NCBI GenBank assembly: GCA_028698405.1
Contig: JAQVDF010000077.1
Span: 1-7,511 of the forward strand
From: Phenylobacterium sp.
Lineage (GTDB): Bacteria; Pseudomonadota; Alphaproteobacteria; Caulobacterales; Caulobacteraceae
Reading direction: 5' to 3'
DNA: 7,511 nucleotides
Both the position numbers and the translations under genes were made by a program. Below the pieces are notes generated by a model that saw nothing but the letters and a program-made list of their open reading frames with translations, had not been told where the DNA came from and did not search any database. This document shows, piece by piece, positions 6,337 to 7,511 of this stretch; the first letter of the stretch is position 1, and each line of letters begins with the position of its first letter.

Positions 6337-7188
6337 TCAGCCGAACCGGCCGGTGATGTAGTCCTGGGTCCGCGCGTCGCGCGGGTTGGTGAAGATCTCG
6401 TCGGTGGGCCCGGCCTCCACCAGCGCACCCAGATGGAAGAAGGCAGTCTTTTGAGAGACCCGCGCCGCCTGGGCCATCGAGTGGGTCACGATGACGATGC
6501 AGTACTGCCCGCGCAGCTCGTCGATCAGTTCCTCGATGCGGGCGGTGGCGATGGGGTCGAGCGCCGAGCAGGGTTCGTCCATCAGGATCACCTCCGGGCT
6601 GACCGCGATGGTGCGGGCGATCACCAGCCGCTGCTGCTGGCCGCCGGACAGGCCCGTGCCCGGCTGGTGCAGCCGATCCTTCACCTCATCCCACAGGCCC
6701 GCCCTGCGCAGCGCCGTCTCGACGATCTCGGCCAGCTCGGCCTTGTTCGTCGCCAGGCCGTGGATGCGCGGGCCGTAGGCGACGTTCTCGAAGATGCTCT
6801 TCGGGAAGGGGTTGGGCTTCTGGAACACCATGCCGACCCGGGCTCGCAGCAGCACCGGATCGACGCTGCGGTCGTTGATGTCCTCGCCGTCGATCTCGAT
6901 CCGCCCTGAGACGCGGGCCCCGGCGATGGTGTCGTTCATCCGGTTGATGCAGCGCAGGAAGGTGGACTTGCCGCAGCCGGAGGGGCCGATCAAGGCGGTG
7001 ACCGCCCGCTCGGGGATGTCCAGGCTCACGTCGAACAGCGCCTGCTTGCCGCCGTAGAAGACGCTGACGTCGCGGGCGCACACCTTGGCCTCGGCGCCAG
7101 GGCCGGCGGCGGCGGGCGCATCCGCGGCGCGGTGGCCGGCTGCGTCGTCGCGTTGCGTGGAGAAGGGGCGGAACAGCATCGGCTTCAC
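6337..7188 (-). CDS. pstB: Phosphate ABC transporter ATP-binding protein PstB
   Basis: PstB is the ATPase of the high-affinity PstSCAB phosphate importer, working at the cytoplasmic face of the inner membrane. In 283 aa: Walker [10 protein letters not shown] at 68-76, LRCINRMND at 78-86, Q-loop Q123 in [13 protein letters not shown], signature LSGGQQQR at 180-187, Walker B VILMDEP at 200-206 followed by CSALDP, and H-loop H236 in [13 protein letters not shown] and the C-terminal [10 protein letters not shown] are diagnostic of PstB. The first 35 residues are an Ala-rich, probably disordered extension ahead of the ABC core ([13 protein letters not shown]). GTG 7188 overlaps the pstA stop (GTGA) and has GAAAGG five bases upstream; ATG 7179 is a possible alternative that would shorten the protein by three residues. 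phoU follows after 14 bases. Confidence 0.98.
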   Translation of the reverse strand: MKPMLFRPFSTQRDDAAGHRAADAPAAAGPGAEAKVCARDVSVFYGGKQALFDVSLDIPERAVTALIGPSGCGKSTFLRCINRMNDTIAGARVSGRIEIDGEDINDRSVDPVLLRARVGMVFQKPNPFPKSIFENVAYGPRIHGLATNKAELAEIVETALRRAGLWDEVKDRLHQPGTGLSGGQQQRLVIARTIAVSPEVILMDEPCSALDPIATARIEELIDELRGQYCIVIVTHSMAQAARVSQKTAFFHLGALVEAGPTDEIFTNPRDARTQDYITGRFG

Positions 7189-7511
7189 CAGCGCCTTTCG
7201 AAGCGGCGGCGCAGCACCACGGCCGCCAGGTTCATCATGATCATGAAAGCCAGCAGCACCAGGATGGCCGCGGCGGTGCGCTCGTGGAACGCCCGCTCGG
7301 AGGCGTTCTCCCAGATGAACACCTGCACCGGCAGCACGGTGGCGGCCGAGGTCAGGCCCTCCGGCGCGGCCGGCACGAAGCCGACCATACCGATCATCAG
7401 CAGCGGGGCGGTCTCGCCCAGCGCGTGGGCGAGCGAGAGGATGGCGCCGGTCATCACGCCCGGCATGGCCAGCGGCAGCACGTGGTGGAACACCGTCTGG
7501 GTCCGTGAGGC
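7185..7511 (-). CDS. pstA: Phosphate ABC transporter permease PstA, C-terminal part (5' end outside window)
   Basis: The last 108 residues of the PstA permease, one of the two membrane subunits of the phosphate importer. The frame is open to the window edge; the visible part begins [18 protein letters not shown], the EAA-type cytoplasmic loop that docks onto PstB, followed by [18 protein letters not shown], which is diagnostic of PstA/PstC permeases. Two hydrophobic segments follow, one within [10 protein letters not shown] and a final one around [21 protein letters not shown], then a basic cytoplasmic tail RRRFERRW. The first Met in frame (7493) falls inside the EAA loop and is not the true start. 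The stop overlaps the pstB start by four bases. The rest of pstA, and probably pstC and phoR, should lie beyond the right-hand edge. Confidence 0.96.
   Translation of the reverse strand, partial: ASRTQTVFHHVLPLAMPGVMTGAILSLAHALGETAPLLMIGMVGFVPAAPEGLTSAATVLPVQVFIWENASERAFHERTAAAILVLLAFMIMMNLAAVVLRRRFERRW

Noticed and set aside
4932..6428. Upstream extension of the phoB frame to a 498-residue protein
   Set aside because: The extension lies over phoU and part of pstB in the wrong frame; PhoB is complete at 229 aa from GTG 5621.
1..7511. Mobile elements, tRNA or rRNA genes, CRISPR arrays or novel multi-gene system
   Set aside because: No terminal inverted repeats, transposase or integrase motifs, direct repeat series or RNA gene signatures were found; nearly all sequence is explained by conserved chromosomal genes.

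Overview
The window is about 70% GC and densely coding, with short intergenic gaps and strong codon-position GC bias. Gene content and order (waaA-lpxK; pstA-pstB-phoU-phoB; purD) fit an alphaproteobacterium. The protein sequences look most like Caulobacterales (Caulobacter or Phenylobacterium-like). That placement is from recall of family sequences, not from a search.

Layout. Positions 1-1633 on the + strand hold the 3' end of waaA (Kdo transferase) and a complete lpxK (lipid A 4'-kinase), joined by an ATGA overlap; both make the Kdo2-lipid A core of LPS. A strong hairpin terminator at about 1650-1681 separates them from everything else, which is on the - strand and convergent.

Reading the - strand in its direction of transcription (right to left): the 3' end of pstA, then pstB, phoU and phoB form the distal part of a phosphate uptake and signalling operon. 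pstA/pstB and phoU/phoB overlap by 4 bases (GTGA), and pstB, phoU and phoB all start with GTG. After a 50-base gap come a 75-aa ORF that resembles the N-terminus of an exported-methyltransferase family, a VOC (glyoxalase-fold) protein, and purD (phosphoribosylamine-glycine ligase), closely spaced. A 104-base gap then carries a candidate sigma70-type promoter and an AAACGTTT palindrome in front of an APH/ACAD10-11-type phosphotransferase gene, which ends at the shared terminator.

Functionally the window holds envelope LPS synthesis, phosphate transport with its two-component output, a purine synthesis step, and a probable CoA- or lipid-related kinase. It is mostly conserved housekeeping DNA. 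I saw no mobile element, CRISPR array, RNA gene, or clear new system. The points most worth a second look are the short methyltransferase-like ORF at 4654-4881, the possible operator at the kinase promoter, and the uninterrupted same-strand run from the Pho genes into purD.
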